Source: Gemmata palustris (lineage in GTDB: Bacteria > Planctomycetota > Planctomycetia > Gemmatales > Gemmataceae). From it: DNA of 64,000 bases. The position numbers and the translations under genes were made by a program. The notes beneath the pieces are model-generated. The model worked only from the letters and a program-made list of their open reading frames with translations. It was not told the origin of the DNA and did not search any database. Every line of letters starts with the position of its first letter. Position 1 is the first letter of the stretch. The stretch covers positions 8,075,299-8,139,298 of the forward strand of contig NZ_JAGKQQ010000001.1 of assembly GCF_017939745.1 (NCBI RefSeq). The letters are read 5' to 3'. Positions 18,500 to 26,699 of the stretch are shown one piece after another.

Positions 18500-19966
18500 A
18501 TGCCGCGCTCCGCTCCGGTCGTTTGGTGCCTGCTCCTCGCGCTCGCCGCTCCGGTGCGCGCGGCGGGGCCGTATGACGGCCTCCTGAAGTACGCGCCGAC
18601 CAACACCAACACCCTGCTGCTCGTTGACGCAAAGGGGGCCTACGCCAGCCCGCTCGCCAAGAGCGAGAAGTGGAGAGAGAAGGGCCAACCCGGGAGCCGC
18701 GGCGGGCTGGGGTTCGTTCCGCCCGACGCGGAGACGGTGGTCGTGGCCGCGGACGTGAACCTGAACACGCTGGTCCGGGGGTGCCAGGTCGGATTGGTCA
18801 CCGTGGGCGGGCTGCCGAACATGCGCGACGTGGCCGCGCGCGAGGGCGGCAGCAGCGACGAGATCGCCGGGCAGGTGGCCGCGCTCTCCCCGCGCGACGT
18901 GTACTTCACGTGGCTCCCGGGTACGACGCTCGTGGCCGTACACCCGGCCGACCGCCAGTACACCGCGCGCTACCTGAAGAGCGCGCTCGCGAACAAAACG
19001 GGCGCACTGACGCCGTACCTGAAGAAGGCGACCGAAGGGGCCGGGGCGAACACCGTCACCATCGCGGTCGACCTCGAAGACGCGGTGGACAAGACCATTC
19101 TGAAAATGGCCCTGCCGGCCAGCCCGTCGGTGGCCAAGGTCAAGAACGCGGACGTGAACCTGCTCGCGGGCTTCTTGTCTCAGGTGAAGGGGCTGACGTT
19201 CTCGGCCCAGGTCACCGACAAGATCACGGCCCGCATCGCGATCGAGTTCTCCGTCGAGCCGGCCCGCTTCAGGAACACGCTGCCGGACCTGGTCCGCGAA
19301 CTGATCGAGGACCAGGGGATCGCGATCGAGGGGTTCGAGCGCTGGAAGGCCGAGTTCAACGACACGACGTTCACCCTGTCCGGGAGCCTCACGACCGCGG
19401 ACCTGAAGCACATCTTGTCCCTGTTCGCGTTCCCGAACCCGGCCGCGGAACCCGAGCCGGGGGCGACCGGCGCCGCCCCGACCGCGAGCGCGACCAAGCG
19501 CTACCTCCAGGCGGTGGACACGATCCTGGGCGAGATCGCCCAGAAGAAAGAGAGCTCGAACTACGAGAAGACCGCGACCTGGCACGAGAAGGCGGCCGAC
19601 CAGCTCCTGCACATCAGTCCCCGGAACGTCGACCCGGTCGCGGTCGAGGCCGCGAACCAGTCGTCCCGGCGCCTGCGGGCCATCGGTCAGAGCCTGCGCG
19701 GGGTCCCGATCGACACGAAGGCGCTGGCCGACCAGCAGTACTTCTACGGGTACGGGGGCGGGCGGTCGTTCGGGTGGTGGGGGCTGGGGGTGGGGGTGTT
19801 CAGCAACCCCGTGTACGTGGACACCAATATTCCCAAAATCCGGGAGCAGATGACCAAGGTGGTCGCCGACGACAAGCAGCGCCGGACCGAGACCTGGGAG
19901 CAGATCGACAAGACCATGTACGACGCGAAGCGAAAGCTCGCCGAGAAGTATAAGGTGTCGTTCTGA
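18500..19966 (+). CDS. secreted protein of unknown function
   Basis: 488 residues from the ATG at 18500; a GTG nine bases earlier is less likely. The signal peptide MPRSAPVVWCLLLALAAPVRA is followed by GPYDGLLKYAPTNTNTLLLV, a start that recalls planctomycete-specific exported proteins. The mature part is mixed alpha/beta. A loop at about 318-330 (PEPGATGAAPTASA) separates two halves, and a Gly/Trp-rich patch (YGYGGGRSFGWWGLG) lies near residue 415. The C-terminus is helical and basic. I see no catalytic motif and do not recognise a family. It is convergent with the glycine-rich protein gene, with a large hairpin between. Confidence 0.8.
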   Translation: MPRSAPVVWCLLLALAAPVRAAGPYDGLLKYAPTNTNTLLLVDAKGAYASPLAKSEKWREKGQPGSRGGLGFVPPDAETVVVAADVNLNTLVRGCQVGLVTVGGLPNMRDVAAREGGSSDEIAGQVAALSPRDVYFTWLPGTTLVAVHPADRQYTARYLKSALANKTGALTPYLKKATEGAGANTVTIAVDLEDAVDKTILKMALPASPSVAKVKNADVNLLAGFLSQVKGLTFSAQVTDKITARIAIEFSVEPARFRNTLPDLVRELIEDQGIAIEGFERWKAEFNDTTFTLSGSLTTADLKHILSLFAFPNPAAEPEPGATGAAPTASATKRYLQAVDTILGEIAQKKESSNYEKTATWHEKAADQLLHISPRNVDPVAVEAANQSSRRLRAIGQSLRGVPIDTKALADQQYFYGYGGGRSFGWWGLGVGVFSNPVYVDTNIPKIREQMTKVVADDKQRRTETWEQIDKTMYDAKRKLAEKYKVSF

Positions 19967-19987
19967 TCGCGAACGGGCGCCGGTGAT

Positions 19988-20031
19988 CGAGCACGCGCCG
20001 GGCGGGAACGGTTCCCGCCGGCACGTGCTCG
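19988..20031. terminator. large hairpin between convergent genes
   Basis: A near-perfect inverted repeat of about 21 bp per arm, outer part CGAGCACG/CGTGCTCG and inner part GCGGGAAC/GTTCCCGC, with one mismatch and one bulged base. It lies 22 bp past the + strand stop at 19966 and before the minus-strand stop at 20090. It probably ends both transcripts. Confidence 0.7.
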
Positions 20032-20089
20032 TCCGGTTTCAGCCCCTTGCAGCAAGCCGTTGCAAGGGACGCGAAACAGCTCCGCGGCG

Positions 20090-21382
20090 CTACGGCTTCT
20101 CGTCCTTCGGCTCCGGCAGGCGAGCGAGGATCATTTGCTGGGTGCTTTCCTTACCGTAGTGGACCAGGACTGTCGATTCGTCTTTCGTGAGGTTGTTCAA
20201 CCCGGTCTCGAACACGATGTCCTTCTTATCCCCGATCGACCACGCGACGCGCTGCGTCTTCCGGTCCACCAGCCCGTACACCGGCAGCGTGTTGTCGGCC
20301 ACGGCGTCGTAATAATTCCCGCGGACTACGCCGTCCTTGTTGACCGCGATCTGGAAAATGCGCTGCGCGACCTTCTCGTCGCCCTGGATCAGCCCGAACA
20401 CCCCGAGCGGCTGCCACTCGTCATTCTCGGTCGGCTTCACCGCGCGCCCGGCGTCGGCAATCGTCGTCGCCTGCGTCGCGTATTCCGTCGCGGTGCCGGC
20501 CGATTCCCCGTTCACGTACACGGCGTCGTCCTGAATGACGACCGTGCTCCCGTAGTCGTACTCGACCGGTGCGGCGGTGACGCCGACGAACGTCGAAACG
20601 GTGTTCCACACCGGTGCGGCCCACACCGCGGCCCCGACCACGTACCGCGGCGCGGCCCAGGCGACCGCGTGACTGCGGTACCACACCGGTGAGAAGTACG
20701 GGTACGGGGTCGCGCGAATGCCGACGGCCGCGCTGCGAACCGCGACCGGGCTGACGTACCCGGTATAGTGCCCGACCGCCCCGACCCGCACGCCCCCTGC
20801 GGCGTACCCGCCGTAAGGTCCCGCGATACCGCCGCGGCGCGCGCCCCCGGCCACAACGCCACCATAAGGGCCGACTGCGGCCCCTCCGCGCGCGCCGCCC
20901 GCCGCGACTCCGCCGTAAGGCCCGACCGCGACCCCTCCGCGGTGCCCCACGGCCGCGGCCCCGCCCGGGCCACGAACCGCCGCTCCGCTGGCCCCGCCGG
21001 CACGAACCCCGCCCGCCGGCCCGACCGCGACCCCGCCCCGGTGCCCCGTTGTGTACGAGTTCCCGCCCGGCCCCGTGACACGAGTGGCCCCGCCCCCGCC
21101 CGCTCGAACGCCACCGAGCGGCCCCACCGCGGCCCCGCGCCCGCCGACGTGTTGAACCGTCGCCCCGCCCGGGCCGGAGTACGTCCCGCCGTGAACGTTC
21201 CCCCCGCGAACGCCACCGTATGGACCGGTCGCGACCCCGCGGGCGGCGCCGCCCGTGCGGACCCCGCCCCCGGGACCGACCGCGGCCCCGCGGACCGCGC
21301 CCCCGCGCCCGAACGCCTGAACCGGACCGGTCGAAACCGCCACCACCATCCCCGCCGCTAACGCGCATATCGCGAATTTCAT
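20090..21382 (-). CDS. glycine-rich repetitive exported protein ('mu-protocadherin'-like)
   Basis: 430 residues with a signal peptide (MKFAICALAAGMVVAVSTGPVQA). Residues 24-205 are low-complexity Gly/Ala/Val/Arg repeats built on GPYGGV or GPGGGV with spacers such as AAGGARGGAAV. A Tyr/Pro/Trp region follows (ATPYPYFSPVWYRS, WAAPRYV). The C-terminal 165 residues form a compact domain (VYVNGESAGTATEYATQA, then VAWSIGDKKDIVFETGLNNL). Planctomycete proteins with this layout have been annotated as 'mu-protocadherin, putative cell-surface protein'. That label rests on repeat composition and implies no true cadherin. It is probably envelope-located. Confidence 0.8.
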   Translation of the reverse strand: MKFAICALAAGMVVAVSTGPVQAFGRGGAVRGAAVGPGGGVRTGGAARGVATGPYGGVRGGNVHGGTYSGPGGATVQHVGGRGAAVGPLGGVRAGGGGATRVTGPGGNSYTTGHRGGVAVGPAGGVRAGGASGAAVRGPGGAAAVGHRGGVAVGPYGGVAAGGARGGAAVGPYGGVVAGGARRGGIAGPYGGYAAGGVRVGAVGHYTGYVSPVAVRSAAVGIRATPYPYFSPVWYRSHAVAWAAPRYVVGAAVWAAPVWNTVSTFVGVTAAPVEYDYGSTVVIQDDAVYVNGESAGTATEYATQATTIADAGRAVKPTENDEWQPLGVFGLIQGDEKVAQRIFQIAVNKDGVVRGNYYDAVADNTLPVYGLVDRKTQRVAWSIGDKKDIVFETGLNNLTKDESTVLVHYGKESTQQMILARLPEPKDEKP

Positions 21383-21436
21383 GTGATTCCTCTGGAGGAC
21401 GCTTTTATGAATTGTTCCGTGTGAGCGCCGGGCGCG

Positions 21437-22384
21437 TTACTTTTTGACGCGCGTGACCTTGACCGGCGGGAGCGCCGGGAGCGCGACACCGTCGGTCTCC
21501 CGGTCCGTGGTCTGCCAGGTGAACGAGTCGGTACCGAGCGGGATGAGGACGTTGACGGAGCTGATCTCCGTACCGTCCGGGAGCACACCCGTCGCTTCGT
21601 TGATCCAGCGTTTGTCGTCGCGCACCCAGACGGCGTCGCTCGTGGTCCCGGAACTGTCGAACATCCACGACCGCAATCCGCCGGCCGGGTTCCGCCCGAT
21701 CACCTGCGTGCCCGATGACACCGTTTTGCCGTCCTTCGTGATCGCGTACTTGCCGCTGATGAACACCTTGTTCTCGTCCCACGCATACGTCAGCTTCAGT
21801 TCCCCGCCTTCCCCCTTCGCGGTCCAGTCCCCAACGAGCCAGTCGAGGTGTTGGGGGGTCACCGCGGTCGCGGGATCGGGCACCCACTCGCGTACCGACG
21901 CGGCGTGCCATACGCCGTCTTCCAGCACGTGGAGCGCGGAGTACCGCGACTCGATCACCGGGTCGGTTCCCGGGAGCTTTAACCGCACCACGCCCTCGGC
22001 CGACGCGGTCCCGCGCCCGATGATCCGAACGGATTCGACCTGAACTTCGGCCGTGGCTTTCGGGTTCGCTTTGAAGAACTCGGCGAGGCTCTTTTCGATC
22101 GCGGCGCGCCCCGTCACGGTTTCGTCATCGGCCCCCACGTACTCGCCCTCATCCGTCCAGAGTGCGGCCGCGGCCTTGGCATCGGCCGCGTTGAACGCCT
22201 TCGCGTACTCGGCGGTGATCTTCTTGATCCCGGCTTCCGCGCCGTCGGCCTTTGCGGGTTGGGCCGCGGCCTTCTCCGGCTGCGCTGCGGGTTCGCGCGC
22301 CGGCGACGGGGCACGCCCCCCGCTCACGAGCACGGCGGCGCTGACCGCAACGGCCAGGCCCAGAATCATTCGGTGCCGTTTCAT
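21437..22384 (-). CDS. exported SnoaL-like (SgcJ/EcaC type) protein
   Basis: 315 residues. The N-terminus has a hydrophobic export signal (about 5-25, ending near SGGRAPSPA) and an Ala/Pro/Lys linker. Residues 52-170 match the DUF4440/SnoaL-like fold of the SgcJ/EcaC family: ITAEYAKAFNAADAKAAAALW, then GEYVGADDETVTGRAAIE and VLEDGVWHAASVREW. The second half (HLDWLVGDWTAKGEGGELKL onward) is a beta-rich domain as in lipocalin-like DUF1579 proteins. The SnoaL fold hosts varied enzymes and binding proteins, so no reaction is assigned. It lies 150 bp downstream of the DUF1254 genes, with a hairpin in the gap. Confidence 0.85.
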   Translation of the reverse strand: MKRHRMILGLAVAVSAAVLVSGGRAPSPAREPAAQPEKAAAQPAKADGAEAGIKKITAEYAKAFNAADAKAAAALWTDEGEYVGADDETVTGRAAIEKSLAEFFKANPKATAEVQVESVRIIGRGTASAEGVVRLKLPGTDPVIESRYSALHVLEDGVWHAASVREWVPDPATAVTPQHLDWLVGDWTAKGEGGELKLTYAWDENKVFISGKYAITKDGKTVSSGTQVIGRNPAGGLRSWMFDSSGTTSDAVWVRDDKRWINEATGVLPDGTEISSVNVLIPLGTDSFTWQTTDRETDGVALPALPPVKVTRVKK

Positions 22385-22437
22385 TGGTGCTTCCTTTGAA
22401 GAGATTCGTCAATCACCCGACCGGGTGGCGAACGAGA

Positions 22438-22470
22438 CGGTGCCCCGGGCCGGGTCGTTGAGGGGCACCG
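22438..22470. terminator. hairpin downstream of DUF1254 operon
   Basis: A 9-bp stem CGGTGCCCC/GGGGCACCG (22438-22446 with 22462-22470) around a 15-base loop, between the stop of the DUF1254 gene at 22535 and the start of the SnoaL-like gene. No clear T run. Confidence 0.45.
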
Positions 22471-22534
22471 TTCGAGACGAGCGCGTTCGATTCGGGCGAA
22501 CAGTTGAGCCTTCTCTCAGGGTGGTGAGCGCGAC

Positions 22535-23971
22535 TCACCTCACTTCCTCGAAATCGCCCGGCTTCCACGTTCCGTCGAACGCGGGTTCCTTCGGGCCGTA
22601 GATGCGGAAGTACGCGAACCACCCGCGCTCGGGCACCGTTTGAATCCACTGGCCCTCCTTGCCCGCGGGCGCTTTCGGGCCGAAGTACAGGTCGATCGAT
22701 TTCGCGTCGCCCGTGTCCTTCAGCTCGAACAGCGAGCGCAGCGCGGCTTTGTCCTGCGCGGTCTGCACCTCGCTTCGCGTGGCGGCATCGTAGACCGTGA
22801 CGGACCAGAACAGCCCCGCGGGCACGGGGAGCGGCACGTTCAGCTTGTACGTTTTCCCGCCGTCCACGAACGCGCCGGTGGAGTCGCGGTGGCCGAGCCA
22901 GTAGAGCGAGCCGGCCCCCTGAGTGCGCCGGAACATCGCGGGCGACGTGACGATGGCTTGCGCGAACCAGCGGTCGCGGGCCTCCAGATCGATGCCGGCC
23001 TTCGTCTCGAATTGCGCGCTCTCGGGGACGAGCCCGAGCCACTCCCACTTCCGGTCCTTCCACGCGAGCTTGTCGGTTCGGGCGCTATCGAACGCCGACA
23101 CGAGCATCTGGTTCCGCCCGGCTTTGGCGGCCCGCTCCAGAATGGCCTTCATGCGCGCGTCCGGCGCGAACGGCTTGCCCTTCTCGATGCCCAGCGCCGA
23201 CAGCACCCCGTACATGGGCAGGAACTTCGGGTTCAGCGGTTCGGCGTCGGTGACCGCGTGGAGCTTCTCCCAGTACGCAATGTTGTCCTCCCAGCGCAGG
23301 CAGGTGCAGTCCATCTTCTTCTCGGTCGTGTCCACCATCTTCACGAGCTTCGGCTCCGCGGCCGAAGCCAGCGGATAGATTTTCACGGTTTTCAGTGCGT
23401 CGATCGCGGCCTTCACGTCCCCCTTAACGGGCATGGATCGGAGCGCGACGAGCACCTTGTTCGATGACGAGTACCCGACGAAGTAGCCCTTCGGAATTTC
23501 GCCCGTGTACCTCGGCGGCAACACGAGATGCTTCCCGCCCCTACCCTGGTCCGGTCCGGGCAGGCCCATGTCCAAGATCCACCCTTGGTGGTGGTCGTTG
23601 GCCAAACCGATGAACGGCCCGGGTGGCAATTCGATCACATAGGGACCGGCCTTTACGTCGATCACCCCGCCGCCGTAGGGCGTGTCCGAGTTCAGCGTGA
23701 AGCCGACGTGACGCGGACCGGCCGACAGAATCGGTATGGCCTCGTTGTCGTTGATGCCCAGTTCGCGGTTGCCGTGGAAGATGCCTTCGACGGATACCGT
23801 CGGGTACCAGAACCGGTACGCGGTCACCGCGCGCTGGTAGTCGGCCTCGTCGCGCGCCTTCTGCGCCGCGTCCGGGGCCGGGAAGCCGCCCTTAAAAGGG
23901 GCCGGGTCCTGCGCTACGGCGAGGGCCGCGAGTGTGAGAACAATGATTGGAAGAGCGAATCGCGTTCGCAT
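22535..23971 (-). CDS. exported DUF1254/DUF1214 protein (copy A)
   Basis: 478 residues with a signal peptide (MRTRFALPIIVLTLAALAVAQ). The N-terminal DUF1254 domain contains LNSDTPYGGGVIDVKAGPYV and HHQGWILDMGLPGPD. The C-terminal DUF1214 domain contains KTYKLNVPLPVPAGLFWSVT and ends with WFAYFRIYGPKEPAFDGTW. The domain pair is widespread in exported bacterial proteins and in virus-encoded relatives; no enzymatic activity is established. It lies 35 bp downstream of copy B on the same strand, so they are likely co-transcribed. The two differ strongly in sequence, which suggests an old duplication. Confidence 0.92.
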   Translation of the reverse strand: MRTRFALPIIVLTLAALAVAQDPAPFKGGFPAPDAAQKARDEADYQRAVTAYRFWYPTVSVEGIFHGNRELGINDNEAIPILSAGPRHVGFTLNSDTPYGGGVIDVKAGPYVIELPPGPFIGLANDHHQGWILDMGLPGPDQGRGGKHLVLPPRYTGEIPKGYFVGYSSSNKVLVALRSMPVKGDVKAAIDALKTVKIYPLASAAEPKLVKMVDTTEKKMDCTCLRWEDNIAYWEKLHAVTDAEPLNPKFLPMYGVLSALGIEKGKPFAPDARMKAILERAAKAGRNQMLVSAFDSARTDKLAWKDRKWEWLGLVPESAQFETKAGIDLEARDRWFAQAIVTSPAMFRRTQGAGSLYWLGHRDSTGAFVDGGKTYKLNVPLPVPAGLFWSVTVYDAATRSEVQTAQDKAALRSLFELKDTGDAKSIDLYFGPKAPAGKEGQWIQTVPERGWFAYFRIYGPKEPAFDGTWKPGDFEEVR

Positions 23972-24006
23972 GGCGTCGGCTCCTATATTGGATCACTTCG
24001 GTGCGG

Positions 24007-25452
24007 TTACTCGACCAGTTCGACGTCCGGCAACTTCCACGACTTGTCGAACAGCGCCTTTGTCGGCGCGTAGAGGCGGAACATCAGCTCGAATTTGCGG
24101 GCCGGGTCGGTTGGTATCCAGTTACCGTCCTTGCCCGCGGGCGCCTTGGGGCCGATGTAGAGGTCGATGGACCCGTCGGCGTTCTTTTGGAGTTCGGCGA
24201 TTTGCGACGAGCGACTGGCACGCGGCGCCCCTTTAATCAGTGCGTGCGTTTGCCGGTCGTAGGCGGTTAGCGACCAGTACTGCTCCACCGGTGCGTTCGG
24301 TGGAACCGTGAGCTTGTACGTCTTGCTGCCGTCGTAGGCGTTGCCGTTCTTGTCCCGGATGTTGATGAGGTAGAACTGCCCCGCGCCCACCCGCTTGATG
24401 CCGATGAACGCCATCGTGTACACGACGCCGCGTTCGTCGATCGGGTACTCGTTCGGGTTCGTGTAGCTCTTCTGGGATACCTCTTCGATCAGCTTGGGGT
24501 ACCCCGGGAACGACCACTTTCCGCCCTCCCAGAACGATGGGAACCCGGCGTCGTACTTCGCCTCCAGCCACGCGCCCGCCTCCTTGACGGCCGCGTCGAG
24601 GATCTTCTCGGTCGCCGCGTCGGGCTGGAACGGTTTGCCCTTCTCGATGCCGAGGGACGCCAACTTCTGAATCATCGCCTTGTCGCGTTCCAGCCACGGT
24701 TCCGTCTGCACGATCCGGTCCAGATTCCTGAAGAAGCTCGCGTCGTACTTGATCGTTGAATCGAAATCGACGTCCTTCACGTCGCTGAACACCGTCGCCG
24801 GTGGGTTCGCCGCTGCCGACAGCGGGTAGACCTTCATCTGCTTGCCGTAGGCGATGGACTTCTGCACGTCGGCGTCACTGTGGCTCTTGAAGTTCGCTCG
24901 GAACAGCATGTACCCGCCGAGCGTGTCGGAGTGCAGCGGGACGTACCCCTCCGGCGGTTTCTCCTTGTACCCCGGCGGCAGCACGAGGAACTTCCCGCCC
25001 TTGCCTTTGTCGATGCCGAGCAGCCCCGCGTCTTCCAACGGCATCTGCCAGACGGTTACGATGTTGCCGTTGAACGAGCCGTCGGCGTCGCCCGGCGGCA
25101 GGTCGAGCACGACCGGGCCGTCCTTCGTGTTGTAAAATGCCATGAAATAAAGCGCGTCGGGGTTGGGCGTGAGCGTCTGGTTCTTCGCGTCGAGCGGGCG
25201 CCCCCAATAAATGACTTGCCCGACCTTACCGGGGGTCTTGGACAGCATCTCCTGGAGCATCAGGTCGTAATTGACCGCGGGCATCCCCCAAATCACGGCC
25301 TCGACCGCGCGCCGGTGTAAGGTGCGTTCGGCCAGTTGCACGGGGGAGAGGGCCGGTTCGGGCTTCTTGTCGTCCGCCGCGGTACCGCTCGACCGGACGA
25401 CAAGTACACCGGCGAGCAGCACCGCGGCGGGGAGGACGAATCGCGTTCGCAT
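24007..25452 (-). CDS. exported DUF1254/DUF1214 protein (copy B)
   Basis: 481 residues, with a hydrophobic export signal (MRTRFVLPAAVLLAGVLVVR). DUF1254 features include VEAVIWGMPAVNYDLMLQEM, PNPDALYFMAFYNT and GPVVLDLPPG. DUF1214 features include KTYKLTVPPNAPVEQYWSLT, DLYIGPKAPAGKDGNWIPT and FRLYAPTKALFDKSW. It shares domain order and C-terminal motifs with copy A downstream. A truncated DUF1214 remnant lies 34 bp upstream, so this locus once held at least three members. The function of the family is unknown. Confidence 0.92.
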   Translation of the reverse strand: MRTRFVLPAAVLLAGVLVVRSSGTAADDKKPEPALSPVQLAERTLHRRAVEAVIWGMPAVNYDLMLQEMLSKTPGKVGQVIYWGRPLDAKNQTLTPNPDALYFMAFYNTKDGPVVLDLPPGDADGSFNGNIVTVWQMPLEDAGLLGIDKGKGGKFLVLPPGYKEKPPEGYVPLHSDTLGGYMLFRANFKSHSDADVQKSIAYGKQMKVYPLSAAANPPATVFSDVKDVDFDSTIKYDASFFRNLDRIVQTEPWLERDKAMIQKLASLGIEKGKPFQPDAATEKILDAAVKEAGAWLEAKYDAGFPSFWEGGKWSFPGYPKLIEEVSQKSYTNPNEYPIDERGVVYTMAFIGIKRVGAGQFYLINIRDKNGNAYDGSKTYKLTVPPNAPVEQYWSLTAYDRQTHALIKGAPRASRSSQIAELQKNADGSIDLYIGPKAPAGKDGNWIPTDPARKFELMFRLYAPTKALFDKSWKLPDVELVE

Positions 25453-25486
25453 GGTGTCTGTTCCTCAGTGTCTGTTGGGGGGCGGG

Positions 25487-25785
25487 CTATTTCACGGGCT
25501 GGGCTTCGGGGAACTTCCAAGTGCAGTCGAGGATCTCTTTCCGCGGCCGGTAGAGGCGCACGATGTAGTTCCAATCCGGCACGATGGGCAGGTCGTTCAG
25601 CGCGCTCCCGTCGCCGCCGAACGGGACTGACACTGAGCCGTCCGCGTCCCGCTTCGCGGTGACGTTGTTCAGCGTGTTGGCATTTTTCTCGAAGAAGCCC
25701 TCTTTGTTGGAAACGCTGACCGACCAGAACTCGTCCACCGGCGCGTCCTTGACTGCGGTGTACTCGAGCATCTCGAAGTCGCCGG
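25487..25785 (-). pseudogene. truncated DUF1214 domain remnant
   Basis: About 95 codons matching only the C-terminal DUF1214 part: DAPVDEFWSVSVSNKEGFFE, NTLNNVTAKRDADGSVSV, WNYIVRLYRPRKEILDCTW. The frame stays open upstream to 25876, but that stretch reads as Arg/Pro-rich sequence without family features. There is no DUF1254 domain and no signal peptide. I read it as the 3' remnant of a third DUF1254/DUF1214 gene whose 5' part was lost by rearrangement around 25785. It could still be transcribed into the two intact genes. Confidence 0.7.
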
Positions 25786-26153
25786 CCGAGCGCCATGAAG
25801 GGCCGGCGCGCGATCCCCGCGGGCGTGCCCCAGCCCGATCAGAAGGAGCCGGAGAGTCGCGCACCGCGTGATGCACTCGAGAACCGGACGAACGGTGCCA
25901 ACGGCCGGCCGGCTCCCGTCCGTGAGCGCGCCCTTAAATCCTTGGGCTTTGGGGCGATCCGATTGGGAAGTGCGAGGTAGATGATGCGCCGATCGATCGA
26001 GAGTGACAAGCAAAAAGCCGACGGGAGAATCGAATTCAATCGCGGCCCGAATCTTGAGGCGTGAGTGCGGTTTTAGAAAACGTACAGCGCGAAGTTGCGT
26101 TCGAGCATCGCAAAGACTCTACTCGCGACGGAAATAGTGAACAAATGTAAAGG

Positions 26154-26225
26154 ATGAGCCGTCGCGTGGTGAGTTGGTCGATGGACGCGGCGATGACCAG
26201 TCGGTTGGTGGTCGATGCCCTGGAG
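26154..26225 (+). pseudogene. fragment resembling IS3-family transposase OrfB
   Basis: The reading frame gives SRRVVSWSM, four residues, then MTSRLVVDALE. This matches the spacing of a conserved segment of the rve/DDE core of IS3-family OrfB transposases. The match is preceded by an in-frame TAA and the sequence diverges after DALE. Only about 24 codons are recognisable. I see no terminal repeats. It is best read as a relic of an old insertion. Confidence 0.45.
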
Positions 26226-26298
26226 CGGTACCCGTGGACGGGAGCGCGCCGTCCGCAGTGGGGGCAGTCGATAGCGGAGGTGGTGTATCCCGTTTTTT

Positions 26299-26526
26299 GG
26301 GGAGGTGCTCGGTGTGGGCATCGGCGCCGATGCCCACGGCCTGATCGCGGAGTTTGAACTCGGTGTCGCCGAAGAGCGGGCCGCCGGTGACTACGACGAG
26401 CCGCCGGGCCATTTCCAGGATGACGTCAGCAGAACGTGCCTTGGTGCGTGCCGCCAACTCTTGGGCCTTGGATTCGAGTCCGGGGCGGAGCGGTTCGGAC
26501 GTGATGGCCTCCTGCTGGGGTACAAG
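26299..26526 (-). pseudogene. possible B12-binding domain remnant
   Basis: A minus-strand frame reads RLVVVTGGPLFGD, then QAVGIGADAHTEHLP, preceded by an amphipathic helix (KAQELAARTKARSADVILEM). The V-V-x-G-G-P and G-A-D-A spacing is like the last half of cobalamin-binding domains in MerR/corrinoid-type proteins. The stretch that follows is Pro/Ser-rich and unlike the family. If real, the gene was cut close to the transposase fragment. The assignment is weak. Confidence 0.3.
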
Positions 26527-26699
26527 CCGCCCGTCATTCCAAACTATAACGAAGTGAACACGTTTCGCACCAACTACCGCCACACTTACCCCTTCTATCC
26601 GCTTGCTTGCGCGCCGCCAGTGGGTACGATGACGACGTTCGGGCTACGCACCCACTCCGCCTTCCCCACCGCCGGCCCGTCCATCGGAGAGCTCACCCC

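Larger units (their letters stand above)
25786..26699. other. 914-bp decay zone between DUF1214 remnant and gluconolactonase
   Basis: No intact gene was found. The stretch is a patchwork: non-homologous sequence at 25786-26150, a short transposase-like fragment at 26154-26225, and a minus-strand frame with weak B12-binding-domain character at 26299-26526. The last 150 bp before 26700 should contain the promoter of the gluconolactonase-like gene. Several open frames cross this zone on both strands but none looks like a complete protein. Confidence 0.55.

Noticed and set aside
18335-19612. A 425-codon minus-strand frame opposite the secreted protein gene
   Set aside because: The plus frame has a signal peptide and a good start; the minus frame is low-complexity Arg/Gly-rich.
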